Shown: piece by piece, positions 53,950 to 63,754 of the stretch | Numbering within the stretch: position 1 is the first letter of the stretch | How the letters are laid out: every line of letters starts with the position of its first letter | Source of the DNA: Alicyclobacillus tolerans | GTDB taxonomy: Bacteria; Bacillota; Bacilli; Alicyclobacillales; Alicyclobacillaceae | Direction of reading: 5' to 3' | Assembly: GCF_021739485.1 (NCBI RefSeq) | Contig: NZ_JAJFNK010000003.1 | Coordinates: 62,001 to 126,000 of the forward strand | DNA: 64,000 nucleotides | The notes under the pieces: generated by a model | Seen by the model: the letters and a program-made list of their open reading frames with translations, nothing else | What the model was told of the DNA's origin: nothing | Databases searched by the model: none | Program-made: the position numbers and the translations under genes

Positions 53950-54666
53950 TTATTCTATGTTTATGGGGTTCAAAGCATTAAGAGATGCAAATGCTTGTTT
54001 TACCTGTCCAATGACGGAGGTGTACTGAGCCCGATCCCATGAGTTGTACGAAGGGTGGGGAACGTCGCGGATGACCTGCCAGTTCGGTTTTGTGACGTTT
54101 GCAAGTCGGAAAAACTTCTGGGCAAACCTTCCGCACGGGATGATGGCTAAATCTTTGTCTGCAAGTTTGAACAACTTTTCGCGCAAGGATTCTACCATTA
54201 CCGCTTGGATGGCGTTTAAAAGTGCATCTTTGTATTCGTCTTGATGGTTTGATGACCGGATCCGGGCCAGTGCATCGAACCAAGGGGCATAGGTCTTACG
54301 AACCTCAGGGTGGCCATAGGCCGCCGATTGCAGAGGGATGTTGGAGACATTCATGAGACCGATACGATTGAGCCGAGGGCGATTTTTAGCTTCGTCTGCG
54401 TTTTTCTTTACAAGCAATCCGAGGGGAAACTTGGCGTACTTTTCACCGAACAAGTGTTTGCTCATGGTGGCACCGGAAGGTCCGGCGACGGGCACCCCGT
54501 ATTTTAATTCCTGAAGGTGGGGGGACTCTAGGATGAAAATAAACGTGGAGTCGGGTTGGATGAAGTCTGGCACCCCGTAGTCTTGGAGCAAACTTGACTT
54601 GACCCGGGAGAATAGTTGTGTGAACTCTGTTGTCTCCGTTATTTCCGTGGTCCCCATAGAATCCAT
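53950..54666 (-). CDS. Uracil-DNA-glycosylase-superfamily-like protein
   Basis: 238 residues. FIFILESPHLQELKYGVPVAGPSG resembles the glycosylase active-site loop with Pro and Gly, GLMNVSNIPLQ the second motif, and IRDVPHPSYNSW the HPS-type leucine-loop motif (HPS). LAIIPCGRFAQKFF is the strand before it. The order matches UDG-superfamily proteins, but the family-defining Asp/Asn are not clear, so activity is uncertain. ATG at 54666 follows GGAGG. Confidence 0.65.
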   Translation of the reverse strand: MDSMGTTEITETTEFTQLFSRVKSSLLQDYGVPDFIQPDSTFIFILESPHLQELKYGVPVAGPSGATMSKHLFGEKYAKFPLGLLVKKNADEAKNRPRLNRIGLMNVSNIPLQSAAYGHPEVRKTYAPWFDALARIRSSNHQDEYKDALLNAIQAVMVESLREKLFKLADKDLAIIPCGRFAQKFFRLANVTKPNWQVIRDVPHPSYNSWDRAQYTSVIGQVKQAFASLNALNPINIE

Positions 54667-55235
54667 ACTGTGACCTCCATTGGCGTCGCCACCCATGGCG
54701 CAATTGCGCCTTGATGGTCAGGTTTTCCGCAGCCTTTTCGTTCTTATTCGCCATTGTAGCACAGGGGCCTCGTGTCACTCGCACTTTCCAATTGAGACCC
54801 AGTATGGTATCATGGATAATGTTATTGTGCTATTGCCTTTGTGGCATACGATTTGTGGCATATGATAGGAAGGGCCGAATTTTGCTGCAGTACTGGGCAA
54901 AAACGGGGGAACCATGGCTTTTTGGGGTGAATTGGATGGTTGCATACGTTGCATCCATAGGCGATGACCAGCCCGCCGAACCCGTCAGCTAACCTCGTAG
55001 GCGAATACTAGCAGAGTGCTCATTATCCTCGATTTCCTATGATTTCTAGCGCTCATTTCCTGCTAAATTTTTACCATTCTTCCTTTTTGCCACGATTTTA
55101 CCCTTGTTCGCCAGCAATTGCATAAGCATCAGTAGATTATCTGCATGCGGCAAGTGCCGCTGTATTTTCGCATGCAAAGGGGGACCTCATGAGGAACTGT
55201 GACATTCATCGATCTCTGAGCCGAGGTGTATTTTT
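54667..55235. other. Long intergenic region upstream of opuAA
   Basis: No gene I can support; several short frames lack ribosome sites or family character. The part after 55000 is AT-rich. GCGGCA-AG-TGCCGC (55147-55160) followed by TGTATTTTC, with GCATGC on both sides (55143 and 55170), sits about 75 bp before opuAA and may be an osmotic or leader control element. CATACGAT near 54846 resembles a sigma-E -10. Confidence 0.6.
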
Positions 55236-56438
55236 GTGAAACCACTTATTGAACTCAAAAACGTCAGCAAGGTTTTTGGCGGAAGAGCCGATACGGTCCA
55301 GCGGATGATCGAAAGGGGAGCCAGCAAGGACGACATTCGGCGCGACACAGGTGCCACCGTCGGTGTGAACAACGTGAGCCTGGAAATCATGCCGGGTGAG
55401 CTGTTCGTGATCATGGGGTTGTCTGGCAGCGGCAAGTCTACGCTGCTTCGCTGTGTGAACCGACTGATTGAGCCGACTTATGGGTCTATCGTGATTGAAG
55501 ATGTCGACGTCACTGCGCTCAGAAAGGAAGAATTGCTGCGCTTTCGCCGCAAGAAGACTGCAATGGTATTTCAGAAGTTCGCGTTGTTTCCACATCGGAC
55601 GGTGCAAGACAACGTCGCTTTTGGCTTGGAACTACAGAACGTCCCGATTAAAAAGCGGCTGGAAGTCGCACAGGAAAAACTGGCACTCGTCGGGCTCGAT
55701 GGATGGGGCGGACACCTGCCGCAGCAGTTGAGCGGCGGTATGCAACAGCGCGTGGGATTAGCTCGGGCCCTGGCCAACGACCCGGACATCCTCATGATGG
55801 ACGAAGCCTTTAGTGCTTTGGACCCTCTGATCCGCGACGATATGCAGGATGAGCTGTTGAACCTGCAGCGTTCGCTGCATAAGACCATCCTGTTCATCAC
55901 GCACGACTTGAACGAGGCGTTGAAACTTGGCGACCGTATCGCGCTGATGAAAGATGGCGAAGTCGTGCAGGTCGGCACCCCCGAAGAGATCGTGCAGCAT
56001 CCTGCCAACGAGTATGTCGCGCGCTTCTTGAAGGGCGTCGATGTGACGAAAGTCCTGGTCGCTGGAGACGTCATGAAACGGCCATTCCCTGTGTTGCGGC
56101 AGCAAGAAGGTCCTGCAGCTGCACTGCTTCGGTTGCGCGATGCAGGGCTGTCCAGCGGATTTATCGTCGACGAGGGGCGACACTTGGTCGGACTCATCAC
56201 CGTTGACCAACTGAGTCAAATGGCCCACCAAAAAAAGCGCACCTTGACCGAAGGGACTTACGAAGAGATTGTGACGGTCTTGCCAGGCACACCGGTCGAG
56301 GAACTCGTGAATCTCATCGTCACGACCCGTTATCCGATCGCGGTCGTGGACGAGAACCGAGTGTTGCGCGGGCTGGTCATGAAGAGTTCCATCCTTGAAG
56401 CAATGGCAGCGCAAGGGGGCGAGAACGATGCTTCCTAA
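55236..56438 (+). CDS. opuAA: Glycine betaine/proline ABC transporter ATPase
   Basis: 400 residues. Walker A GLSGSGKSTLLRC, signature LSGGMQQRVGLARAL, Walker B ILMMDEAFSALDP, and C-terminal tandem CBS domains (VAGDVMKRPFPVLRQ, ITVDQLSQMAH) that sense ionic strength in OpuA. GTG start after GAGGTG. First gene of opuAA-AB-AC; its stop overlaps the opuAB start. Imports osmoprotectants under high osmolarity. Confidence 0.95.
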   Translation: MKPLIELKNVSKVFGGRADTVQRMIERGASKDDIRRDTGATVGVNNVSLEIMPGELFVIMGLSGSGKSTLLRCVNRLIEPTYGSIVIEDVDVTALRKEELLRFRRKKTAMVFQKFALFPHRTVQDNVAFGLELQNVPIKKRLEVAQEKLALVGLDGWGGHLPQQLSGGMQQRVGLARALANDPDILMMDEAFSALDPLIRDDMQDELLNLQRSLHKTILFITHDLNEALKLGDRIALMKDGEVVQVGTPEEIVQHPANEYVARFLKGVDVTKVLVAGDVMKRPFPVLRQQEGPAAALLRLRDAGLSSGFIVDEGRHLVGLITVDQLSQMAHQKKRTLTEGTYEEIVTVLPGTPVEELVNLIVTTRYPIAVVDENRVLRGLVMKSSILEAMAAQGGENDAS

Positions 56439-57273
56439 GATACCGCTCGCGGGGTGGATCAACGCTCTCGTCAATTGGATCACGCACGTAGCGGGACCTG
56501 TTCTGATGGACATCTCGCATTTTGTGGAGCACATCATTAATGCCGTTACGGCTGGAGTGTTGTGGATACCGTGGTGGCTGGTTATTCTCGTCATCGCGGC
56601 TATCGCGTATTTATCGGGCAAGTGGAAGCTGGCAGTCGGTACGGCGATTGGTCTTCTGTTTGTCTACGACTTAAGGTTATGGTCAGACCTCATCAACACT
56701 TTGGTCATGGTTGTGGTGTCTGCCGCTATTTCATTGCTCGTTGGGATTCCCATTGGAATCTCGTCGGCAAGGCGGTCTGGTCTTTACCGCTTCATCTCGC
56801 CAATCCTCGATTTGATGCAGACGATGCCGCCGTTTGTCTATTTGGTACCGGTACTCCTGCTGTTCAGTATCGGCACGGTACCGGCGATTTTGGCCACGAT
56901 CGTGTTTGCGATGCCGCCTTCGATTCGCCTCACCCGCCTTGGCATTCTGCAGGTGCCCGAGGACCTCGTCGAAGCCGCAGAGGCCTTTGGTTCGACCGAC
57001 CGTCAACTGTTGTGGAAGGTGCAGATCCCACTCGCCATGCCGAGCATCAAGGCAGGCATCAACCAGACGCTGATGCTGGCGTTGTCGATGGTCGTGATTG
57101 CCTCGATGGTTGGAGCAGGCGGGCTTGGAGCAGACGTCATGCAGTCGCTTGAGACGCTGAATGTCGGCAAGGGTGTCGAATCTGGACTGGCGATCGTCAT
57201 CTTAGCTGTTGTACTGGACCGCATTTCACAAGGCTTTGGCAAGGACTATATGAAGGCTTCTAAAGGAGACTGA
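56428..57273 (+). CDS. opuAB: Glycine betaine ABC transporter permease
   Basis: 281 residues with six or seven membrane helices. The EAA loop VEAAEAFGSTDRQLLWKVQIPLAMPSIKAG contacts OpuAA. Length matches B. subtilis OpuAB. The ATG at 56428 lies within the end of opuAA. Confidence 0.95.
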   Translation: MLPKIPLAGWINALVNWITHVAGPVLMDISHFVEHIINAVTAGVLWIPWWLVILVIAAIAYLSGKWKLAVGTAIGLLFVYDLRLWSDLINTLVMVVVSAAISLLVGIPIGISSARRSGLYRFISPILDLMQTMPPFVYLVPVLLLFSIGTVPAILATIVFAMPPSIRLTRLGILQVPEDLVEAAEAFGSTDRQLLWKVQIPLAMPSIKAGINQTLMLALSMVVIASMVGAGGLGADVMQSLETLNVGKGVESGLAIVILAVVLDRISQGFGKDYMKASKGD

Positions 57274-57373
57274 GAACCGGAGCACACCCCTCCCCGAGCT
57301 TAGTCGCAGACCTGCGGCGAGGCGGTGAGGCAAGAAACCATTTGTATGGATTATAAAAGGGGGATTTACTTCT

Positions 57374-58291
57374 ATGTTGATGAAAGCGAAAAAGGTTTTT
57401 GTGGGTTCGATGAGCGCACTGTCTATTGCGGCGTTGGTGGCTGGCTGCGGCACGGCGAACAACGCAACTGGCGGGAACACTGCGGGCAACCAGGCAACCG
57501 GCGGCAGCAAGAATATCACGCTCGGAATGATCAACTGGAGCGAGGATGTGGCGGCCACTTATCTGTGGCAGGATATCCTGAAAAGCAAAGGGTATAATGT
57601 CACCGTAAAGAGCTTCTCTGACCCGGGGCCGATGTACACGGGGTTGGCCGACAACAGCCTGAACGTTTACATGGACACCTGGCTGCCGATCACGCACAAG
57701 CAGTACATCGACAAGTTCGGCTCTCAGTTGACGAAGATCAGCAAGTGGTACACGGGCAAGACGGAGGAAGGCTTCGTGGTTCCGGACTACGTCTACAAGA
57801 GCGGCATCAAGACCATCTCCGATCTTCAGTCGCACGCTTCTGAGTTTAACGGACAGATTGTCGGAATCGAGGCCGGTGCTGGCGAGACAGGCCTTGCTCA
57901 GCAGGCCTTAAAGACATATGGCATTACCAACATGAAGCTGGTGACGAGTTCTACAGCTGCGATGCTCAGTCAGCTCAAGGCAGACTACCAGCAGAAGAAG
58001 CCGGTTGTCGTTACGCTGTGGAGCCCGCACTGGGCGTTCACCAAATACAAGCTGGACTACCTGTCCGACCCGAAGAAAGCCTTCGGCACGGCCGGCTGGA
58101 TCCAATCCGAGGCAAACAGCCAGTGGGCGAAGAGCAATCCCACGGTGATGGGTTGGTTGAAGAACTTCAAGATGACGCCGCAGCAGCTCGGCACACTCGA
58201 AGAGGACATGAATAATGCGTCCAGTCAGGCTGCGGGTGTCAAGCAGTGGATCGCGGCGAACCAGTCTTTGGTCAACTCCTGGACGAAGTAA
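57374..58291 (+). CDS. opuAC: Glycine betaine-binding lipoprotein
   Basis: 305 residues with lipobox LVAGCG (Cys 25) and a Gly/Asn/Thr tether. The OpuAC fold shows the Trp residues that cage the quaternary ammonium: INWSEDVAATYLWQD, DTWLPITHK and SPHWAFTKYKL. Third gene of the opuA operon after a 100-bp gap that contains no promoter I can identify. ATG after GGGGG. Confidence 0.95.
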   Translation: MLMKAKKVFVGSMSALSIAALVAGCGTANNATGGNTAGNQATGGSKNITLGMINWSEDVAATYLWQDILKSKGYNVTVKSFSDPGPMYTGLADNSLNVYMDTWLPITHKQYIDKFGSQLTKISKWYTGKTEEGFVVPDYVYKSGIKTISDLQSHASEFNGQIVGIEAGAGETGLAQQALKTYGITNMKLVTSSTAAMLSQLKADYQQKKPVVVTLWSPHWAFTKYKLDYLSDPKKAFGTAGWIQSEANSQWAKSNPTVMGWLKNFKMTPQQLGTLEEDMNNASSQAAGVKQWIAANQSLVNSWTK

Positions 58292-58413
58292 CGGCAGCTA
58301 TAAGCAGCCGTTCCTATCCTCCACTTTGTGCAGCTTGATATCCTCCGATTTTGATTTGGAGCCTGATATCCTCTGCAAGTGCAATGAGAGGGCACAGATA
58401 AGCCATACTGCAG

Positions 58414-58456
58414 GGGGCTGTCCCAAAAGTCATCGTAGATGACTGGGGGCAGCCCC
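58414..58456 (+). terminator. Terminator of the opuA operon
   Basis: GGGGCTG...CAGCCCC outer stem and AGTCATC/GATGACT inner stem with loop GTA, followed by TTTGACTT. Confidence 0.75.
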
Positions 58457-58518
58457 TTTGACTTGACAAAAGTAAGTGACCCATGTTGAATGAAGTTGGT
58501 TGAAGGGAGATGTGAAAG

Positions 58519-59220
58519 GTGATCCATCGAATTTCCTCGGAATCGCGCTATACATCCGATCACGGTTGGCTGCTCACAAAACACAGCTTTTCATTTGCAG
58601 ATTACTATGACCCGAAAAACATGAATTTTGGTGCGTTGAGAGTGTTCAACGACGACGTCGTACAACCGGGGACAGGCTTTGGTTTGCATCCACACCAAAA
58701 TTTCGAAATTGTCAGCTGCGTGTTGGAAGGAACCCTAGAACACCAAGACAGCATGGGGAACCGCGGACTGCTCAGAGCCGGAGAGGTCCAGGCGACCACA
58801 GCAGGTACGGGGATTCTTCACTCCGAATACAATCCCTCCGACGACGAGCCCGTACACTTTCTCCAAATTTGGTTTTCGCCCATCGAAAAAAACTTGGCTC
58901 CGACGTGGACGCAAAAGGCTTTTTCCGTCGACGAGAATCCGAATCAGCTGGTTCCCGTAGTTTCTGGCCGCCCCATGGGCGAAGCGCTGACCATTCATCA
59001 AGATGCAACGGTCTACTTGTCGAGGCTGGAGCCGGGTGCCACAGTCACTTACGAACAGCAGGCAGACCGTCGAATGTACCTGTTTGTGATTGAGGGAACG
59101 GTTGTGCTCAACAACTCTGTCGCACTTGAGCAAGGCGACTCGGCCCGAATCACAGAAACAGAGGGACTCGCCATAGCATCTGAGGGCTTGGCGAAAGTGA
59201 TGTTGATGGATTTGGCGTAA
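58519..59220 (+). CDS. Pirin family protein (YhhW-like bicupin)
   Basis: 233 residues. N-terminal cupin with HSFSFADYYDPKNMNFGALRVFNDD, metal ligands in GFGLHPHQNFEIVSCVLEG, and GDVQAMTAG-like GEVQATTAGTGILHSEYN; C-terminal cupin GATVTYEQQADRRMYLFVIEG. Family members have quercetinase-like activity in E. coli YhhW. GTG start after AAGGGAG. Confidence 0.92.
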   Translation: MIHRISSESRYTSDHGWLLTKHSFSFADYYDPKNMNFGALRVFNDDVVQPGTGFGLHPHQNFEIVSCVLEGTLEHQDSMGNRGLLRAGEVQATTAGTGILHSEYNPSDDEPVHFLQIWFSPIEKNLAPTWTQKAFSVDENPNQLVPVVSGRPMGEALTIHQDATVYLSRLEPGATVTYEQQADRRMYLFVIEGTVVLNNSVALEQGDSARITETEGLAIASEGLAKVMLMDLA

Positions 59221-59252
59221 ACTCTCATACCGATAGGACAGAAGGGGATAGA

Positions 59253-60713
59253 TTGGAGAAAAATTCGACTCAAACGTTGGCATCTGCCCAGTCGGTTGAT
59301 GCCCGCCGCTGGTGGATACTTGCCAACGTCTCTGTGGGTACTTTTATGGCCGTACTTGATGGCGGGATTGCCAACGTAGCTTTGCCATCCATCTCTTCGA
59401 CTTTACACGTCTCGATCAGTGTCGTTGAATGGGTGGTCACGGCATACTTGTTGACCATTAGCGCCTTGTTGCCGGTGGTCGGCAAGGTCTCCGACATGTT
59501 GGGCAAATCGCGCGTATACAATGTCGGATTTTTGGTTTTTGCTGCAGGTTCCGCTTTATGCGGGATTTCCACGTCCGTAGGCATGCTCATCGCAATGCGC
59601 GTTTTGCAGGCGATGGGCGCTTCCTTGCTCATGGCCAACAGTCAGGCCATTGTCGCTTTGACGTTTCCTGCCAAGGAACGGGGAAGAGCGATGGGCATCA
59701 TTGGAACGATGGTGGCCATTGGAGGGCTGGCGGGTCCTGCGATTGGCGGAGTTCTCATCGGATGGTTTGGATGGCCGGCGATTTTTTGGGTCAATGTTCC
59801 CATTGGACTGATTGGTTTTCTGGCTGCCTTGAAAATTTTGCCTCGACCGCAGCGAGCACGTACCGTCGAACCGTTTGACTACCTGGGTTCGGTCTTGTTT
59901 ATGGCCGGCATCGTGCTGTTTTTGTACACCGTGTCGAATGCGGAAGCCTGGGGGTTTGGCTCTCTTCGCTCCATCGGCAGTTTCGCGGTGTCTGCAGTCC
60001 TCTTGGGGGCCTTTTACCTGCGAGAGCGCTGGACAACGCATCCCATGCTCGACTTTTCCCTGTATCGAAACCGACTCTTTGCAATGGGCACTTCGGCGGC
60101 TTTGCTCTCTTTCGCCGCCCTGTTTTGCACGAACATCATGATGCCGTTTTACATGCAGAACTTGCTTCACTTTTCACCGCAGCTCACTGGAACGGTGATG
60201 GCGGCTTACCCTTTGACGATGGCCGTAACCGCTCCGGTTGCTGGGTGGCTGTCGGATAAAATCGGGCCGTTTGTGTTGACGACAGCTGGACTTAGCTTGA
60301 ATGCATTGGGTTTCATGTCGCTCAACCTGCTTGGAGCTGGGGCAGGAGCTGTTGTCATCGCTTTGCACCTCGCTGTATTCGGGATTGGACAAGGAATGTT
60401 TCAGTCGCCCAACAACTCCAGCATTATGGGGTCCGTGCAGCGGGAAAAACTGGGGGTTGCCGGTGGAATCAACGCTTTGGTTCGAAACATCGGCATGCTG
60501 CTTGGCATCTCGTTGTCGGTGTCGTTGTTCTCCGCACGGCTCCATCAATTGACGGGCAGTGCCTCTCTGGCGGCTGAGCGCACTGCCGGGGCCCAGGAAT
60601 TTGTGGCGGCACTGCACACCGTGTTTTGGGCGGCGGCCGCTGTGTGCCTGCTTGGAGTTTTGTTCTCGCTGGGCCGCAGCCGCGGAAGGCATACCACTGC
60701 AGCGGCGGGGTAA
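59253..60713 (+). CDS. MFS drug exporter of the DHA2 (14-helix) family
   Basis: 486 residues with about 14 membrane helices. Motif D1-like VLDGGIANVALPSIS at helix 1, motif A GKVSDMLGKSRV, and motif C-like GGLAGPAIGGVLIGW indicate an EmrB/QacA proton-coupled antiporter. Motif A-like GWLSDKIGPF occurs again in the C-terminal half. The Asp in helix 1 is GG-flanked rather than the usual DxT. TTG start after AAGGGG, 32 bp after the pirin gene. Confidence 0.92.
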   Translation: MEKNSTQTLASAQSVDARRWWILANVSVGTFMAVLDGGIANVALPSISSTLHVSISVVEWVVTAYLLTISALLPVVGKVSDMLGKSRVYNVGFLVFAAGSALCGISTSVGMLIAMRVLQAMGASLLMANSQAIVALTFPAKERGRAMGIIGTMVAIGGLAGPAIGGVLIGWFGWPAIFWVNVPIGLIGFLAALKILPRPQRARTVEPFDYLGSVLFMAGIVLFLYTVSNAEAWGFGSLRSIGSFAVSAVLLGAFYLRERWTTHPMLDFSLYRNRLFAMGTSAALLSFAALFCTNIMMPFYMQNLLHFSPQLTGTVMAAYPLTMAVTAPVAGWLSDKIGPFVLTTAGLSLNALGFMSLNLLGAGAGAVVIALHLAVFGIGQGMFQSPNNSSIMGSVQREKLGVAGGINALVRNIGMLLGISLSVSLFSARLHQLTGSASLAAERTAGAQEFVAALHTVFWAAAAVCLLGVLFSLGRSRGRHTTAAAG

Positions 60714-60799
60714 CGTCTAAACCAACGCATCCAGCTTTTTGTCATGGACCCCTTTTGTACTGTCATAGACTCAGATGGCGTACAAAAAGGGGTGGATGT

Positions 60800-62980
60800 A
60801 TGGAACAACCGATCGCTTATTTTTCCGCAGAGTTTGGCCTCGACGCAGCCCTGCCTGTTTACTCGGGAGGGCTTGGCGTGTTGGCTGGAGACTACGTCAA
60901 AACCGCCAACGACCTAAATTATCCCATGGTCGGAGTGGGGATTTTTTACCGGCGCGGCTACTTCGAACAGCGAATCCTTGAAGACGGCACCCAACAAGCA
61001 GAGTATCCTCAGTTAAACCCAGTACAAGGTCCGGTTGTCGAGGTGCTTTGTGATGACGGCCGACCCTTGGAAGTTGAGGTGCCTATTGGCGACCGCAGGG
61101 TGGTTTTAAAGGTTTGGAAGGTTGACCTTGGGCGAGTTTCCATCTACCTGATGGATGCCGACATGGACCGCAATTCTCCTGCAGACAGGAAGCTGACGGA
61201 CCAACTGTACGGCGGGGGGCCAGAGACGCGTATCTGCCATGAGATTGTCCTTGGCATCGGAGGGGTTCGCGTACTGAGGGCACTCGGATTGAACCCAGCC
61301 GTGTGGCACATGAACGAAGGCCATGCGGCATTTTTGTCGTTTGAACGCATCCGCGAATACTCTGCTCGCGGCGTTGCCTTTGAAACGGCTGTCGAAGCGG
61401 TTCGGGCATCGACAGTGTTTACCACACACACACCGGTTCCAGCCGGACACGATTCGTTTGACTTTTCCTTGATGGACAAATACCTCGGCAATTTCTACTG
61501 GCAAATGGGAGCCACCCGCGAGCGGGCTTTGCAATTGGGAGCCGCGGACCAGCGTTTTAACATGACGCGTTTGGCTGTCAATACTTCCGCCAAGGTGAAC
61601 GGAGTCAGCCGGCTTCATGCACAGGTTACCCGCCGCCTATTCCATTTCTTCACTCCTGAAATTCCCGCAGCAGACACCGAAGTCGAGTTTATTACGAACG
61701 GGATCCACACGCCCACTTGGATGGCCAAGGCGTTCAAGGAGTTGTTATGTGAAACGCTCGGCCGCCACTGGGAATGCGAGGTGCAAACAAATCCAAAGGC
61801 GTGGCAGCGCGTGCAAGAAGTCCCAGATGAACGGTTGTGGCAAGCCCACCAACAGGCCAAACGAGAAATGCTCCTACACCTCAATTTACCGTTTCCCACG
61901 GATTGCCTCGTGGTTGGCTTTGCGCGTCGGTTCGCAAGTTACAAACGCGCCAATTTGTTGTTTCGCGACATTCAAAGGTGGAAGCAAATTGCGTTGAACG
62001 CGGGTCGACCGGTGTATTTTGTGTTTGCCGGAAAAGCTCATCCGGCAGACGCTGCAGGGTTGCAACTCATTCGGGAAATTTACCTGCACTCGCGGAATCC
62101 GGAATTTCAAAACCACGTTGCTATGGTTGAAAACTACAATTTGACCATTGCCAAGCACCTGGTCCAGGGCGTAGACGTCTGGTTAAACACGCCGCAAAAA
62201 ACCATGGAAGCCAGCGGCACCAGCGGACAAAAGGCGGCCGTCAACGGGGTCCTTCATTGCAGCGTGATGGACGGGTGGTGGGACGAGGCGTACAACGGTC
62301 GAAACGGTTGGGCGATTCCCGGAAGCACGGGTATTCCGCAAGACCAACAGGACGACCAGGACAGTGAGGCCGTTTACGAGCTGTTTGAGCGACAGATTGT
62401 CCCGATGTATTACGACAGAGATGAGGATTCACTGCCGCGTGCCTGGATAGCCATGATGAAAGAGTCCATGGCTTCGTTGGCGGGGCCGTTCAGTTCGTAT
62501 CGTATGCTCAGCGAGTATGACCAAGTGATGTACCAGCCGGTATGGATTCGCAGTCGGAATTTTTTGGCCAATGACCTTGCGGTCGCAAAACGTGTCGCAG
62601 ATTACAAGGCATTCATGCGCCGCTCCTGGCCAAAGGTGAGGATTTTGTCGGTGGCAATAAACAACACCCCTCTAGCTGGCAAAACGGACAATATTGTCGA
62701 GGAAAATTTACACATCCTGATACAAACCCGCGTCTACCTTGGGGAGGTCTGGCATAAAGATGTTCGAGTAGAAGCGATAATCAGCTGTGGTCCGTGTTTG
62801 CAGAAGGTGGTGGACCTGCAGTTTACGGGCGATCGGGAACCAGGTGTGGGCGAATTCGAAGGGGTTGTGACCACGAATCCTTCGGATGAGTCGCAGCCGA
62901 CAATCCGCGTCCGGGTCTTTCCCGTAAGCGAGGAGTTTGCCAGTCGCTTCGAACTGGAATTGGTGACCTGGAGTGAGTAA
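60800..62980 (+). CDS. glgP: Alpha-glucan (glycogen) phosphorylase
   Basis: 726 residues of the short bacterial/archaeal phosphorylase type. Begins PIAYFSAEFGLDAALPVYSGGLGVLAGDYVK, the conserved opening; HMNEGHAAFLSFER, CTHTPV-like TTHTPVPAGHD, FARRFASYKRANLL and the PLP-lysine motif MEASGTSGQKAAVNGVL. Releases glucose-1-phosphate from glycogen. ATG at 60800 after AAAGGGG. First gene of a cluster with a DUF4912 protein and a GH57 enzyme. Confidence 0.94.
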   Translation: MEQPIAYFSAEFGLDAALPVYSGGLGVLAGDYVKTANDLNYPMVGVGIFYRRGYFEQRILEDGTQQAEYPQLNPVQGPVVEVLCDDGRPLEVEVPIGDRRVVLKVWKVDLGRVSIYLMDADMDRNSPADRKLTDQLYGGGPETRICHEIVLGIGGVRVLRALGLNPAVWHMNEGHAAFLSFERIREYSARGVAFETAVEAVRASTVFTTHTPVPAGHDSFDFSLMDKYLGNFYWQMGATRERALQLGAADQRFNMTRLAVNTSAKVNGVSRLHAQVTRRLFHFFTPEIPAADTEVEFITNGIHTPTWMAKAFKELLCETLGRHWECEVQTNPKAWQRVQEVPDERLWQAHQQAKREMLLHLNLPFPTDCLVVGFARRFASYKRANLLFRDIQRWKQIALNAGRPVYFVFAGKAHPADAAGLQLIREIYLHSRNPEFQNHVAMVENYNLTIAKHLVQGVDVWLNTPQKTMEASGTSGQKAAVNGVLHCSVMDGWWDEAYNGRNGWAIPGSTGIPQDQQDDQDSEAVYELFERQIVPMYYDRDEDSLPRAWIAMMKESMASLAGPFSSYRMLSEYDQVMYQPVWIRSRNFLANDLAVAKRVADYKAFMRRSWPKVRILSVAINNTPLAGKTDNIVEENLHILIQTRVYLGEVWHKDVRVEAIISCGPCLQKVVDLQFTGDREPGVGEFEGVVTTNPSDESQPTIRVRVFPVSEEFASRFELELVTWSE

Positions 62981-63082
62981 CTGTTGTAGAGAGAAAAATT
63001 CGTTCTTCGCTAGGGGTACGAAACACAGGTTTCGTGCACACATCTAAAAATTGTCTAAAACTTTGAAAAGGAGGGACACAAC

Positions 63083-63754
63083 ATTCGGAATCCGGACACT
63101 GACGCTCGCGGCCAACTGAGCTTGGCCGACGCTTTGGCACGGCCCGACCCTTCACCAAACGAGGAATCCTGGACACGCCTATGGCAAGAGAACAGGGCGG
63201 TACTCATGGTACAGCAACCAGGCACTGTTTTTGTTTACTGGGAAGTTGACGAGTTCCGCAAATCGCTGATCTGCGAACACTTTCAAACGACCTGGGACAA
63301 TCTCCCTTTTTATCTACATCTTTGCGACGTCACCGACGTTCTTTACGACGGGTCCAACGCCCACTCGGTACGGTCCATTCAAGTTCATCCACACTCAGAC
63401 CACTGGTACATCCACAACGTTTCGCCGGGGCGTTGGTATGTCGTCGACTTTGGAACGACAACCAGTCAGGGCCAGTTTTTCTGCATTTTGCGCTCAAACG
63501 CCGTTGAGGTTCCGCACTGGCCGCCGTTCAACAAGTTTGAGCCTTGCATTCGATTTTCTCCTGTCGCTGGGCAGAATGATTTGGTTGTGTGGCGAAACAG
63601 TTCAGGGCGTGTGGAAAACAGCAACAGTGAAGAGCTGAACCGACGGTGGCCTTACGAGGAACAATTTGACGGTTATACGCACGTGGACAACGCTCGTTGG
63701 CGTTCTGGAAAAGAGCGTTCTTCCAACACCCGTATTGTAAAGGGGGAAAGGTGA
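63083..63754 (+). CDS. DUF4912 protein with a probable ATT start codon
   Basis: 223 residues. VLMVQQPGTVFVYWEVDE and LHLCDVTDVLYDG...WYIHNVSPGRWYVVDFGTTTSQGQFFCILRSNAVEVP match the DUF4912 core, often found next to GH57 branching enzymes. An ideal GGAGGG (63070-63075) has no ATG, GTG or TTG at proper spacing; an in-frame ATT is seven bases away at 63083. The next candidate, TTG at 63122, has no ribosome site. ATT starts are rare (infC is the known case). The stop overlaps the GH57 start. Confidence 0.8.
   Translation: MRNPDTDARGQLSLADALARPDPSPNEESWTRLWQENRAVLMVQQPGTVFVYWEVDEFRKSLICEHFQTTWDNLPFYLHLCDVTDVLYDGSNAHSVRSIQVHPHSDHWYIHNVSPGRWYVVDFGTTTSQGQFFCILRSNAVEVPHWPPFNKFEPCIRFSPVAGQNDLVVWRNSSGRVENSNSEELNRRWPYEEQFDGYTHVDNARWRSGKERSSNTRIVKGER

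Noticed and set aside
54711-54992. Open frame of ~90 codons upstream of opuAA
   Set aside because: No ribosome site, unusual composition and no family character; overlaps the promoter of the minus-strand gene.
58414-58456. GGGGCTGTCCC-type sequence as an insertion-sequence end
   Set aside because: It pairs perfectly with the following CAGCCCC as a hairpin right after opuAC, so a terminator explains it; there is no transposase nearby.
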